From contig AP025763.1 of assembly GCA_027943745.1 (NCBI GenBank), positions 186,001-250,000 on the forward strand: 64,000 nt of DNA. Reading direction: 5' to 3'. The notes below the pieces were generated by a model. That model was not told where the DNA came from. It worked only from the letters and a program-made list of their open reading frames with translations, and searched no databases. Positions 19,339-28,491 of the stretch are shown here, piece by piece. Position numbers and translations under genes: made by a program. The stretch comes from Neptuniibacter victor (GTDB lineage: Bacteria; Pseudomonadota; Gammaproteobacteria; Pseudomonadales; Balneatricaceae). Positions within the stretch are counted from its first letter, which is position 1; every line of letters begins with the position of its first letter.

Positions 19339-19923
19339 TTAGGGGTAGCTTTTACTGTCGGTGACAATAGACGTTAGAGGGATATCCCAGCTCTCTATAG
19401 GTAGCTTTTCTACTCTCTGAATTTCATGAGCTAAACCTATTAGGTTTGGTCCAGTCATTCCCCTTCGTAAGCTTTTAAAGCTAAACGTGCGATCGTAGTA
19501 ACCCCCGCCCATCCCCATTCGATTTCCTAACGCATCAAAAGCAACCAAGGGAAGCAAGACTAAGTCTAAAGCCCACGCCGCTCTCCGGTTTGCAAGTATG
19601 AGTTTAGGTTCTCGAATCCCATAGATATTTTTAATCATTACGGTATGGGGTGTGTATGGAACAAACCATAGCCTGTTATGCAGGATAGGGTGTAGTACGG
19701 GTAGATAAACACGCTTGCCAAGTTTCCAGCATAGTTTAATCAGTGGTGTCGGATTAATTTCACCGTCATTGGGTAAGTACATGGCAATATTGCGAGCTTT
19801 TCGAAAATCACTTCTACAGCGAATATTTCGCAGCAGTTTTATGGCGGCAAGTTGCTGTTGTTGAGGTGATAGCGACCGTCTTGATGAGCGGATCTGTTTA
19901 CGAAGTTGTTGGCGTGTATTCAT
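19339..19923 (-). CDS. ygfA: 5-formyltetrahydrofolate cyclo-ligase
   Basis: Uses ATP to turn 5-formyl-THF into 5,10-methenyl-THF, returning the folate to the one-carbon pool. The 194-residue product has the basic N-terminus (NTRQQLRKQIRSSRRSLS), the folate-binding central part, and the conserved C-terminal signature with LVLLPLVAFDALGNRMGMGGGYYDR (binding loop GMGGGYYDR). It lies just downstream of 6S RNA on the same strand, the widely conserved ssrS-ygfA arrangement, and is probably co-transcribed with it. Confidence 0.95.
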   Translation of the reverse strand: MNTRQQLRKQIRSSRRSLSPQQQQLAAIKLLRNIRCRSDFRKARNIAMYLPNDGEINPTPLIKLCWKLGKRVYLPVLHPILHNRLWFVPYTPHTVMIKNIYGIREPKLILANRRAAWALDLVLLPLVAFDALGNRMGMGGGYYDRTFSFKSLRRGMTGPNLIGLAHEIQRVEKLPIESWDIPLTSIVTDSKSYP

Positions 19924-19939
19924 ATGCTGAGTAAAGAAA

Positions 19940-20116
19940 GATCCCCAAGGTGCCGGTGTCGATTATGGCCCTGAACCCGAAGGTTCAAGGAGGGGGTTGC
20001 TGAGTAACGTTAGGCTTTCCGGTAATCGGACATGCACACCAGAAACTACGAGCAACCTCCAAAGGTGTGATTATCGGCTCGAGGGACGTAACCAACTATC
20101 GAACACCCCAGGGCAT
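19940..20116 (-). ncRNA. ssrS: 6S RNA, regulator of sigma-70 RNA polymerase
   Basis: About 177 nt on the minus strand immediately upstream of the 5-formyl-THF cyclo-ligase gene. The ends pair (GGTGTTCGA near the 5' end with TCGACACC near the 3' end). The inner conserved segments of 6S RNA are present: CGAGCCGAT, the large central bulge, and the 3' arm with CCTTGAACC/GGGTTCAGG. A near-consensus promoter places the 5' end at about 20116. 6S RNA imitates an open promoter and sequesters the housekeeping holoenzyme in stationary phase. The exact 3' end is estimated. Confidence 0.93.
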
Positions 20117-20122
20117 AATGCC

Positions 20123-20150
20123 ATTATACGCTATCTAACTGGGCTGTCAG
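20123..20150 (-). promoter_or_regulatory. Sigma-70 promoter of 6S RNA
   Basis: On the minus strand CTGACA (20150-20145), a 16-base spacer and an exact TATAAT (20128-20123) lie with the -10 seven bases before the inferred 6S RNA 5' end. Confidence 0.8.
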
Positions 20151-20244
20151 GTCTTGTAATTAATTAATTTTATGCTAAACGGGTTTGTAACTGTTTGTTA
20201 ATTAAGCAGTTTGTGGCTTGGTGAAAAATATTCAAGCAGACAGT

Positions 20245-20562
20245 TCATTTTTCTAAGGAAGGAATATCATCTTGATGCTTTAGGGCTGCATCAATTTTAC
20301 TGCCTAAATGGCGTAAGCGTTGTTCAACATCACTGTTTGTTTCTTGGCGCGATTGTAATAGCTCATGAGCTAAGTTTAAGGCTGCCATGACGGCGATGCG
20401 TTCAAGGCCCAGTACTTTGCCTGATTTTCGAATGTCGCGCATTTTTTCATTTAAAAAATCGGCCGAGGCTAATAGCTCTGCTTCCGCGTCTGCAGGGCAG
20501 TTAAAGCTGAACTCTTTGTCTAATAAATTTATAGAGACGGTTTGAGATTCTGCTTGGCTCAT
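20245..20562 (-). CDS. zapA: Cell division protein ZapA
   Basis: Small cytosolic protein that bundles FtsZ filaments at the division site. 105 residues. The N-terminal beta part (VSINLLDKEFSFNCPADAEAELLASADFLNEKM) and the conserved helix ERIAVMAALNLAHELL are typical, followed by a C-terminal coiled coil that forms the tetramer. Its ATG overlaps the stop of the upstream coiled-coil gene by ATGA, so the two are translated together. The position next to ssrS and ygfA is the conserved one in gammaproteobacteria. Confidence 0.93.
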   Translation of the reverse strand: MSQAESQTVSINLLDKEFSFNCPADAEAELLASADFLNEKMRDIRKSGKVLGLERIAVMAALNLAHELLQSRQETNSDVEQRLRHLGSKIDAALKHQDDIPSLEK

Positions 20563-20768
20563 TTGTTCTGCTCCAGGGCTTTTAAACGCATGATCATGGC
20601 TTTTATTTTGCTTTGCGTTTGCTCATTGATCTGAGCAAGTTGTGCACGCTCCTCCTTCAGCAGCTGCTCACGTTCTCGTAGCTGAGAATTTTCCTGCTCT
20701 AGCTGTGCGCAACGCTCCAGAATTTGATCTATTTTCTGTTCTAACGCGTTAAAATAATGCTCGGTCAT
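20559..20768 (-). CDS. Small coiled-coil protein (TIGR02449-type), ZapB-like
   Basis: 69 residues, almost wholly one amphipathic coiled coil (ALEQKIDQILERCAQLEQEN and the following EREQLLKEERAQLAQ). It belongs to the small conserved family found directly upstream of zapA in pseudomonad-like bacteria. The ATGA overlap with zapA and the ZapB-like shape suggest a role at the division septum, but this is inference from context. Confidence 0.8.
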   Translation of the reverse strand: MTEHYFNALEQKIDQILERCAQLEQENSQLREREQLLKEERAQLAQINEQTQSKIKAMIMRLKALEQNK

Positions 20769-20865
20769 GCAGAACTAAGGCTCCTGAAGCTTACGGGGGT
20801 GACCTGTTTCTGTGAATGTTAATACGTATTTTATAGAAGTACAGGTTTATTCTTCATTGCAGGAC

Positions 20866-20871
20866 TATAAT
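20866..20871 (+). promoter_or_regulatory. Candidate -10 box upstream of ygfB
   Basis: An exact TATAAT lies 89 bases before the ygfB start in the zapA-side/ygfB divergent gap. A -35 at standard spacing is poor. Weak support. Confidence 0.3.
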
Positions 20872-20959
20872 CAGCCACTGCCTAAGGGTCAATGACGCTG
20901 CACGGGATTAGCGGAAATGCTAGGATTAACAGCATAATATTACTGATGGACTTTTATTC

Positions 20960-21571
20960 ATGTCTTTAGAAAATGTACCGGTAGATCTTCCAGATTTTGA
21001 ACTAGTAGCTAATATGTTTGTTGAGGAAGGTGTTCGCGTTGCTTCTCCCTCCGAATTGCATGGTTTGATCTCGGGTCACTTAGCTGCAGGCGCTCGATTG
21101 CAGTCCGCCATTTTGCTACAAACCGCATGTGAATTGATGGACAAAGAATCGCTTTCGCAAGAAAGCAGTAAAGTGGTTTTGGTTAATTTATACAGTGCAA
21201 CCTGTGCGGCACTAGAGAGCTTAGATCTCGATTTCGAAATGTTGCTGCCTGATGATGAAACTGAAATTTCGCAGCGAGCTGATTCTTTAGGTCGCTGGTG
21301 TCAGAGCTTTTTAAGTGGTTTTGGTTTGTATGGTAAGCATACCGATGCGTCTTTATCTCAAGAGGCGAAAGAAACCTTAAATGATCTCGGCCAAATCGCA
21401 CAGATCTCTTCTGAATTGGAAGAGCTAGATGAGAACGAATCGGACCTGATGGAAGTACAAGAGTACGTCAGAATGGCCGTTCTCATGTTGTTTACTGAAT
21501 GTAATCAAGCGGTAGAGAATAAAGAGAAAGAGTTTGCTAAAGCTCAACCGGAAAACAGTAGGTTGCATTAA
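20960..21571 (+). CDS. ygfB: YecA/YgfB family (UPF0149) protein
   Basis: 203-residue, acidic, mostly helical protein. The conserved start ELHGLISGHLAAGA (about 33-46) and the WCQSFLSGFGL segment (about 113-123) identify the family. The ygfB-pepP-ubiH-ubiI order is conserved in gammaproteobacteria. The pepP ATG directly follows its stop codon with no gap. In Pseudomonas, YgfB has been tied to control of antibiotic-resistance gene expression; whether that applies here is unknown. Confidence 0.9.
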   Translation: MSLENVPVDLPDFELVANMFVEEGVRVASPSELHGLISGHLAAGARLQSAILLQTACELMDKESLSQESSKVVLVNLYSATCAALESLDLDFEMLLPDDETEISQRADSLGRWCQSFLSGFGLYGKHTDASLSQEAKETLNDLGQIAQISSELEELDENESDLMEVQEYVRMAVLMLFTECNQAVENKEKEFAKAQPENSRLH

Positions 21572-22888
21572 ATGAAAATTAGCTTGGACCAGTTCACCGC
21601 TCGTAGAGCCCAGCTCTTGGAAAAAATGCCGTCCGGAAGTATTGCCATTATCCCTGCTGCTACGATGAAGCAGCGTAACAGCGATGTGGAGTATGCATTT
21701 AGGCAGGATAGTAGTTTTTATTATCTAACGGGGTTTAATGAGCCTGATGCCGTATTGTTGTTGATGCCTGGGCGTCTCGCTGGTGAATCGGTGATGTTCT
21801 GTCGTAACCGAGACAAGCTAATGGAGATTTGGAATGGCTATCGAGCCGGCCCAGAAGGGGTCGTGGATCGTTATGGTATTGATGAAGCGCACCCTATAGA
21901 AGAGATTGATGACTTATTGCCTGCATTGTTGAACGGTATGTCACGTATCTATTACGCCATTGGTAAAAACGATGAATTCGATCGACAGATTCAACATTGG
22001 TTGGGTGCTATTCGAGCACAGGCCCGTCAAGGGGCGGTTGCGCCATCTGAGTTAGTGGTACTGGATCAGCTTTTGAATGAGATGAGGCTGATTAAAAGCG
22101 ATGCTGAGCAAGATATGATGCGTGCCGCTGGAGATATTTCTGCACAAGGCCATGTGAAGGCGATGCAATGCTGTAAGCCTGGCATGATGGAATATCAGTT
22201 AGAGGCTGAAATTTTGCATCACTTTGCCATGAATGGTTGCCGCCAGCCAGCTTATTCCACAATTGTTGGCGGCGGCGCTAATGCTTGTGTGCTCCACTAT
22301 ATTGAAAATGACCAAGCCTTACAGGATGGCGATTTAGTTCTGATTGATGCCGGTTGTGAACTTGATCATTATGCCGGTGATATTACGCGTACTTTCCCGG
22401 TTAATGGTTGTTTTAATCCAGAACAAAAAGCTATTTACCAGTTAGTTCTTAAGGCCCAAAAAGCGTGTATTGCATTGGCTAAGCCTGGGGTCCTTTGGGA
22501 TGATGTGCATCAAGAATCGATCAAAGTATTGACTCAGGGGTTGATCGATCTGGGGCTGCTTAAGGGGTCTTTAGATGAGCAGATTGATGCAGGCGGTTAT
22601 CGTGATTTCTATATGCATCGCATCGGCCACTGGTTAGGTATGGATGTTCATGATGTTGGTGATTATAAGGTCGACGGCGAGTGGCGTCCGTTACAACCCG
22701 GTATGGTCATGACGGTTGAACCTGGTATTTATATTGCTATCGATAATCATAGTGTAGATGAGTGCTGGCGTGGTATTGGTGTTCGTATAGAAGACGATGT
22801 TTTAATTACCGACGATGGTTGTGAAATATTAACTGCATCAGTCCCGAAAGAGGTTGATGAGATAGAAGCGTTGATGGCAGCGGTATGA
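21572..22888 (+). CDS. pepP: Xaa-Pro aminopeptidase II
   Basis: Cytosolic di-manganese peptidase removing an N-terminal residue that precedes proline. 438 residues, close to E. coli PepP (441). The creatinase-type N-terminal domain is followed by the pita-bread catalytic domain with ligands in order: two Asp in DAGCELDHYAGDITR, His in HRIGHWLGMDVHD, Glu in VEPGIYI and Glu in GVRIEDDVLI. The start follows the ygfB stop without a gap, and its own stop overlaps the ubiH ATG by four bases, so it is a middle gene of one operon. Confidence 0.97.
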   Translation: MKISLDQFTARRAQLLEKMPSGSIAIIPAATMKQRNSDVEYAFRQDSSFYYLTGFNEPDAVLLLMPGRLAGESVMFCRNRDKLMEIWNGYRAGPEGVVDRYGIDEAHPIEEIDDLLPALLNGMSRIYYAIGKNDEFDRQIQHWLGAIRAQARQGAVAPSELVVLDQLLNEMRLIKSDAEQDMMRAAGDISAQGHVKAMQCCKPGMMEYQLEAEILHHFAMNGCRQPAYSTIVGGGANACVLHYIENDQALQDGDLVLIDAGCELDHYAGDITRTFPVNGCFNPEQKAIYQLVLKAQKACIALAKPGVLWDDVHQESIKVLTQGLIDLGLLKGSLDEQIDAGGYRDFYMHRIGHWLGMDVHDVGDYKVDGEWRPLQPGMVMTVEPGIYIAIDNHSVDECWRGIGVRIEDDVLITDDGCEILTASVPKEVDEIEALMAAV

Positions 22889-24132
22889 AAGAATACTACG
22901 ATCTAGTGATTGTCGGCGGAGGAATGGTCGGTGCAAGTCTCGCTTGTGCTTTAATGCCTGTGTTGGAGTCGTTAGATCTTAATATTGCGGTTATAGAAAG
23001 TTATCCCTTGCCTGAAGAAGAGGCGCTTTCGTTTCAGCCGAGTTATGACGCTAGGTCGACTGCGCTCGCTTATGGAAGTCGAACTATTTATGAACAGATG
23101 GGTGTATGGGATGTGCTTAAAACGCACCTATCTGCAATTAAGAATATCCATGTGTCCGATAAAGGGCATTTTGGCGTTACCCGTTTGAGTGCTGAGAAAG
23201 AGAAAGTGGCTGCGCTCGGTTATGTTGTAGAAAATCAGTGGCTTGGACGTGTGCTACTTGATCATCTGCGTCGAGCTGATACGACTCGGCTCGATTTTAT
23301 CTGTCCGGCAAATGTCACAGGGATTCAGTCTAGCGCTTCGCTTATGGAAGTATTCCTTACTACTGAGAGCACAAAGCATAAGTTGAATTGTGAGCTTGTT
23401 GTTATGGCAGATGGCGGTCGTTCGTCGTTACGAGAACAGATGGGGATTAGTTACACTCAGACCACTTACGAGCAGCATGCTGTCATTGCGAATGTCAGTG
23501 CCGATCGTGGGCACCAGAATGTCGCCTATGAACGCTTCACCGATAAAGGCCCTATGGCATTACTGCCTTTGGAAGATGAAGGGGGGTATCATCGTTCGGC
23601 GCTGGTTTGGACGGTGCCAGATGAGAGTGTGGATGATGTTCTTGGCATAGATGATCAAGCATTTATGGCATTACTACATGAACGTTTTGGTTATCGTGCA
23701 GGCAATTTTATAAAAGTGGGTGAACGTGCTTCTTATCCGCTTAAATTGACGGTAGCGGATGAACAAGTGAGGCAAGGCGTCGTGGTCTTAGGGAATGCAG
23801 CCCATTCTTTACATCCGATTGCAGGGCAAGGCTTTAATCTAGCATTACGAGGCGTTGTCGCTTTAGTTGATACCTTGGTATATGCAAAGAAACAAAATAA
23901 GAGTCTGGGTGATTTGGCTCTGTTACAGAATTTTTATGATCGTCAAAAGGGTGACCAAGAGCGGACTATTGGTTTTAGTGATCGCACGATGAAGCTCTTT
24001 TCAAATAACCAGCCATTATTGGCCTTGGGTAGAAACCTGGGTTTGCAATTGTTAGACGTATGCCCACCGGCTAAGACCGTGTTAGCGCGAAGTGCGATGG
24101 GTCTTGATATGCCTGCACCGGAACTGAAATAG
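22885..24132 (+). CDS. ubiH: FAD-dependent ubiquinone ring hydroxylase UbiH
   Basis: Flavoprotein monooxygenase of the aerobic ubiquinone pathway. Of its 415 residues, the N-terminal FAD site is VIVGGGMVGASLACAL (about 8-23), and the second flavin motif GNAAHSLHPIAGQGFNLALR lies at about 302-321. Its position right after pepP supports UbiH (C1 hydroxylation). The next gene is a paralogue of the same family. Function within the family is assigned from gene order and should be taken as likely rather than proven. Confidence 0.88.
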   Translation: MKEYYDLVIVGGGMVGASLACALMPVLESLDLNIAVIESYPLPEEEALSFQPSYDARSTALAYGSRTIYEQMGVWDVLKTHLSAIKNIHVSDKGHFGVTRLSAEKEKVAALGYVVENQWLGRVLLDHLRRADTTRLDFICPANVTGIQSSASLMEVFLTTESTKHKLNCELVVMADGGRSSLREQMGISYTQTTYEQHAVIANVSADRGHQNVAYERFTDKGPMALLPLEDEGGYHRSALVWTVPDESVDDVLGIDDQAFMALLHERFGYRAGNFIKVGERASYPLKLTVADEQVRQGVVVLGNAAHSLHPIAGQGFNLALRGVVALVDTLVYAKKQNKSLGDLALLQNFYDRQKGDQERTIGFSDRTMKLFSNNQPLLALGRNLGLQLLDVCPPAKTVLARSAMGLDMPAPELK

Positions 24133-24142
24133 GACGTTGATA

Positions 24143-25408
24143 ATGCCCGAGCCGTTAAACGCTGATGTAGTTATTGTAGGTGCCGGGATGGTGGGTGTTA
24201 CGCTTGCCGCCGGGTTGGCACCGAGTGGCGCGAATATCGTTATCTTGGAGCAGCGAGAGGGGAACATATCGGACTATTCAGCCCTCGTTGCTGAGCAGCA
24301 ACAACAAGGTTTTGATCCTAGGGTAAGCGCGTTAACCTGTGCGTCTCAGCAGATATTAACGGCGGTTGGTGCTTGGGATTTTATCCAATCGGCACGTATT
24401 AGCCCCTACACCGCTATGGATGTTTGGGATGGTGAGGGAACAGGGCATATCCATTTTTCAGCCAATGAGTTACATGAGCCAGTATTAGGTCATATTGTTG
24501 AAAATCGAGTGACCTTGTCCGGTTTATATCAAGCCATTGAGCAGTGGGATAATATCACTGTGATGACTGGCGTATGTCTATCCGACCTTTCGGGTGTAGA
24601 GCGAGGGCGCCGCCGGGCGGTGTTGGACGATGGTCGTGAGATAAATGCTGAATTGGTGGTCGCCGCTGACGGGGCGCTTTCAAAGACACGTCAGATGGCA
24701 GGTATTCCTATGTGGGAATGGGATTACGGGCATCATGCGATCGTGACGACCGTAAAAACAGAACTCGATCATCAGAGTACGGCTTGGCAGCGCTTTACTG
24801 AAGATGGCCCTTTAGCTTTCTTACCCTTATCGAATACTGAAGAGGGGAGCTATTGTTCAATTGTGTGGTCTACCTCTCCTTCCCATGCAAAAACGCTAAT
24901 GGGGTTGAATGAAGAGGATTTTTGTCAGACATTGGAATGCGCATTTGAACGACGATTAGGGCGAATATTATCTGTGGATAATCGAGCTGTTTTTCCGTTA
25001 CGTCAACGTCATGCTAAGCATTATATACAACCGGGTTTTGCAGCGATTGGCGATGCTGCGCACACTATTCATCCTTTGGCAGGTCAGGGGGTTAATTTAG
25101 GCTTGATGGACGCGGCGCAATTAGTGGATGCGTTGTTAGCTGGGAATAAACGTGGAGAGTCTTTCGGTTCTGATCGAGTACTCAAGCGGTTTCAGCGCGA
25201 GCGTCAGAGTGACAATCTACAGATGTCAGCAACAATGGAGGCGTTTAAGCGTTTATTTGATGATCCGAATCCCGTATCGAGGTTGGTGCGAAATATGGGC
25301 ATGAACCTTTTGGATAAACTGCCACCCGTAAAGAATCATATTGTTCTAAGCGCGATGGGGCTTTCTGGACGCTTACCCGAGTTGGCTAAGCGTCCAATTA
25401 GGGAATAA
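24143..25408 (+). CDS. ubiI: UbiH/UbiF/VisC-family hydroxylase, probably UbiI
   Basis: Second FAD monooxygenase for ubiquinone ring hydroxylation, 422 codons. The ATG at 24143 is chosen over a TTG six bases earlier. FAD motifs are VVIVGAGMVGVTLAAGL near the N-terminus and GDAAHTIHPLAGQGVNLGLM at about 304-323. It follows ubiH with a 10-base gap, as visC/ubiI does in E. coli and Pseudomonas, so C5 hydroxylation is the likely role. The 218 bases after it before gcvT contain no ORF and no recognisable glycine riboswitch. Confidence 0.87.
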   Translation: MPEPLNADVVIVGAGMVGVTLAAGLAPSGANIVILEQREGNISDYSALVAEQQQQGFDPRVSALTCASQQILTAVGAWDFIQSARISPYTAMDVWDGEGTGHIHFSANELHEPVLGHIVENRVTLSGLYQAIEQWDNITVMTGVCLSDLSGVERGRRRAVLDDGREINAELVVAADGALSKTRQMAGIPMWEWDYGHHAIVTTVKTELDHQSTAWQRFTEDGPLAFLPLSNTEEGSYCSIVWSTSPSHAKTLMGLNEEDFCQTLECAFERRLGRILSVDNRAVFPLRQRHAKHYIQPGFAAIGDAAHTIHPLAGQGVNLGLMDAAQLVDALLAGNKRGESFGSDRVLKRFQRERQSDNLQMSATMEAFKRLFDDPNPVSRLVRNMGMNLLDKLPPVKNHIVLSAMGLSGRLPELAKRPIRE

Positions 25409-25626
25409 TCGCCATTTCTCATACTTTTGCGAACGCTGTCTACCATAGTTGCACGCGAGTTTATCGTTCAAAGATTGAACTACAGCGAGAATCCCTATAA
25501 ATTGTCATCCCTTTTTTGCTTTTCGAGCTGTTTGATTATCTATGCTTGGAATGCAAATGATAAACTGAAGGCGTATGTCGCCTAGCACGACATTAAAACG
25601 CCAGACCCTACATAAGAGTTAATAAT

Positions 25627-26733
25627 ATGGGTAGTAAAACAGCACTATACGAAAAGCATCAAGAGATGGGTGCTAAGCTAGTAGATTTTGGTGGTTGGGA
25701 TATGCCCATCCATTACGGTTCTCAAGTAGATGAACATCATCATGTTCGTAATACAGCGGGCATGTTTGATGTTTCGCATATGACTGTTGTTGATGTGACG
25801 GGGACCGATGCAAAAGAATACCTTCGCTACTTATTGGCTAATGATGTCGTAAAGTTACAAGAAAAAGGCAAAGCGCTTTATAGCGGTATGTTGAATGAAG
25901 ATGGTGGGGTGATTGATGACCTTATCGTTTATCTGATGACTGAGCCGGGCGTGGCTGGTGAGTGGTTCCGTGTGGTTGTTAACTGCGCGACACGGGAGAA
26001 AGATCTGCGCTGGATGTCAGATCAAACCGCAAGTTTTGACGATGTTGCATTAACTGAACAGCCCGATTTAGCGATGGTGGCGATTCAAGGGCCTAAAGCG
26101 ATTAGTCTAGCGAAACAATCGGTTAATGAATCGCGTGAGAAACTGATTGATCAGTTAAGTGTTTTTCAGGGTTTAGAATCGGAAGGTTGGTTTATTGCTA
26201 GAACTGGCTATACCGGAGAAGATGGGCTAGAAATAATGCTACCGGAAGATGAAGTAGCTGATTTTTGGCAGGCATTAGCTGATGAAGGTGTAAAGCCTTG
26301 TGGGCTTGGAGCCAGAGATACACTACGCCTCGAAGCGGGTATGAACCTTTATGGAGCTGATATGGATGAAACGGTTTCTCCATTGGCTGCCAATATGGGT
26401 TGGACGATTGCTTGGGAGCCCCAAGAGCGCATTTTCCTGGGTCGAGAGGCATTGCAGGCGCAGAAGGAAAGTGGCGTGACTGAGCGTTTGGTTGGCCTAG
26501 TGATGGAAACGCGTGGCGTACTGAGATCGCATCAAAAAGTAATCGTTGAAGGCGTCGGTGAAGGGGAGATTACCAGTGGTACCTTTTCACCCACGTTAGG
26601 TTGTTCCGTTGCAATGGCACGCGTGCCAGCAGGAACAAAAGATCAGGCAGACGTAGAGATTCGTGGGAAACGAGTCCCTGTTCGTGTTGTCAGGCCGTCG
26701 TTTGTCCGCAATGGAAAGAAAGTTTTCGATTAA
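25627..26733 (+). CDS. gcvT: Glycine cleavage system T protein (aminomethyltransferase)
   Basis: Transfers the methylene group from the lipoyl arm of GcvH to tetrahydrofolate. 368 residues. The family pattern is clear: [28 protein letters not shown] at the start (read in pieces), [24 protein letters not shown], and the C-terminal barrel with [21 protein letters not shown]. It forms a two-gene unit with gcvH 40 bases downstream. gcvP, usually the third gene, is not here. Confidence 0.97.
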   Translation: MGSKTALYEKHQEMGAKLVDFGGWDMPIHYGSQVDEHHHVRNTAGMFDVSHMTVVDVTGTDAKEYLRYLLANDVVKLQEKGKALYSGMLNEDGGVIDDLIVYLMTEPGVAGEWFRVVVNCATREKDLRWMSDQTASFDDVALTEQPDLAMVAIQGPKAISLAKQSVNESREKLIDQLSVFQGLESEGWFIARTGYTGEDGLEIMLPEDEVADFWQALADEGVKPCGLGARDTLRLEAGMNLYGADMDETVSPLAANMGWTIAWEPQERIFLGREALQAQKESGVTERLVGLVMETRGVLRSHQKVIVEGVGEGEITSGTFSPTLGCSVAMARVPAGTKDQADVEIRGKRVPVRVVRPSFVRNGKKVFD

Positions 26734-26773
26734 GAGTTCATTAGAACCAACACCTTAAGGGTAGGAAATAAAC

Positions 26774-27166
26774 ATGAGTAACATCCCATCTGAATTGAAA
26801 TACGTTGCAAGTCATGAGTGGATTCGTGTCGAAGGTGACGGCACCGTTACTATTGGTGTAACTGACCACGCGCAAGACCTGCTGGGTGATGTCGTTTTTG
26901 TCGAGTTGCCTGAAGTTGGCGCTGACGTTGCGACCGGTGATGAGTCTGGTGTGGTTGAATCGGTTAAGGCTGCGTCTGATATCTATGCTCCGTTAAGCGG
27001 TGAAGTTATTGCTATTAACGAAGAGTTAGAAGATTCTCCTGAATTGGTAAACTCTGACCCTTATGGTGACGGCTGGTTCTTCAAGCTGAAGCTAAGCGAT
27101 AATGATGAGCTTAATGAGCTATTAAGCGCTGAAGGTTATACTGATCTATGTGAATCAGAAGCCTAA
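26774..27166 (+). CDS. gcvH: Glycine cleavage system H protein
   Basis: Lipoylated carrier shuttling the aminomethyl group between the P, T and L proteins. 130 residues. The lipoyl-lysine is Lys65 in [11 protein letters not shown], and the [13 protein letters not shown] and C-terminal [11 protein letters not shown] segments are standard. AAGGGTAGG precedes the ATG. A hairpin follows, closing the gcvT-gcvH unit. Confidence 0.98.
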   Translation: MSNIPSELKYVASHEWIRVEGDGTVTIGVTDHAQDLLGDVVFVELPEVGADVATGDESGVVESVKAASDIYAPLSGEVIAINEELEDSPELVNSDPYGDGWFFKLKLSDNDELNELLSAEGYTDLCESEA

Positions 27167-27206
27167 ATCGTTAACGTCTGTTCAAGGCGCTAATGAAATA
27201 TTTTTA

Positions 27207-27232
27207 TTGTCCCGGCTTTATGCCGGGATAAT
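27207..27232 (+). terminator. Hairpin after gcvH
   Basis: TCCCGGC pairs with GCCGGGA around a TTTAT loop, extended by ATT/AAT. Only a weak T-rich tail follows (ATTGTTTAT). It probably marks the end of the gcv transcript. Confidence 0.6.
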
Positions 27233-27267
27233 TGTTTATAAGTAACTGTCGTAACAACAGGAAAAAC

Positions 27268-28464
27268 ATGTCACTGCAAACACTAAAACTTAATAGTGGC
27301 GCTGAGCGTCGACTTCGGGGTGGGCATCTTTGGATCTACAGCAATGAGGTAGATAATCGTGTAACACCATTAAAGAGCTTTGCGCCAGGTGAACAAGTGA
27401 TTGTGGAGACCGATAAAGGGAAACCACTTGGTGTTGCGTATGTTAATCCTAATACCCTCATTTGTGGTCGTATTGTTAGTCGCGACTTGAAGTACACCTT
27501 AGATCGTTCGCTGATTATCCATCGTTTGAAAATTGCATTATCGCTACGTGAAAGCTGCTTTAGTGATGATTGTTATCGTCTCGTATTTGGTGATAGTGAC
27601 GGCCTGCCTGGGTTAGTGATCGATCGCTTCTATGATGTTTTTGTTGTCCAGATATCGACGGCTGGAATGGAAGCGGTGTTGAATGAAATTGTTGAAGCAC
27701 TCAATAAAGTATTTACACCGAAAGCGATATTGCTACGTAATGACGGCAAAATGCGCGCGATGGAAGGCTTAGAAACATACACTGAGATTATACAGGGTGA
27801 TATTCCTGAGCTATGTCCTTTAATGGAAAACTCAGTGCCTTTGTTGGCCCCTTTACAAAAGGGCCAGAAAACTGGGTGGTTTTATGATCATCGTAATAAC
27901 CGCGCTCAGATGCAACGTCATGTTGAAGGGAAACGAGTTTTAGATCTATTTAGTTATGTGGGCGGTTGGGGCGCGCAAGCGTTAGCCGCAGGGGCTTCTC
28001 AGGCTATTTGTGTTGATGCTTCTCACTTTGCGTTGGAAGTGGCAGCAGAAAATGCACGTATCAATAATGCTTCGGATCGTTTCGAGGGATTTCATGGCGA
28101 TGCGTTTGATATTTGTAAGTCTCTTATCGCAGATAAAGAAAAGTTTGATGTGGTTGTACTTGATCCGCCCGCTTTCATTCAAAAGAAAAAAGATATACGC
28201 AATGGTGAACGTGCTTATGCGCGGATGAATAATTTTGCGATGCGTCTCCTGAAAAAAGATGGGATATTGGTGTCGGCGTCTTGTTCTATGCATCTGGAGC
28301 GCCAGCGTCTGGTTGATATTATTCGCAGTAATAGTCGTGAACTTGATCGTAACGCGCAAATCTTTGATCAAGGGCATCAAGGTGCGGATCATCCGGTCCA
28401 TCCTGCGATCCCAGAAACCGATTATTTAAAATCCTTTTTCGTAAGAATCTTGCCATCCGCATAA
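27268..28464 (+). CDS. rlmI: 23S rRNA (cytosine-5-)-methyltransferase RlmI-type
   Basis: SAM-dependent methyltransferase of 398 residues. The ATG at 27268 is preceded by CAGGAAAAA and begins the N-terminal PUA domain (LNSGAERRLRGGHLWIYSNEV). A central EEHAD-like region precedes the Rossmann domain. Motif I is VLDLFSYVGGWGAQALAAGA, motif IV is VVLDPPAF, and ASCSMHL follows. E. coli RlmI methylates C1962 of 23S rRNA; the same target is likely but not provable from sequence. It stands alone between gcvH and tas. Confidence 0.85.
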   Translation: MSLQTLKLNSGAERRLRGGHLWIYSNEVDNRVTPLKSFAPGEQVIVETDKGKPLGVAYVNPNTLICGRIVSRDLKYTLDRSLIIHRLKIALSLRESCFSDDCYRLVFGDSDGLPGLVIDRFYDVFVVQISTAGMEAVLNEIVEALNKVFTPKAILLRNDGKMRAMEGLETYTEIIQGDIPELCPLMENSVPLLAPLQKGQKTGWFYDHRNNRAQMQRHVEGKRVLDLFSYVGGWGAQALAAGASQAICVDASHFALEVAAENARINNASDRFEGFHGDAFDICKSLIADKEKFDVVVLDPPAFIQKKKDIRNGERAYARMNNFAMRLLKKDGILVSASCSMHLERQRLVDIIRSNSRELDRNAQIFDQGHQGADHPVHPAIPETDYLKSFFVRILPSA

Positions 28465-28491
28465 GAGAGTAGGGACCTTAGGGAGAGTTCT

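Noticed and set aside
25409-25626. Glycine riboswitch before gcvT
   Set aside because: No recognisable aptamer motifs or tandem structure were found by eye.
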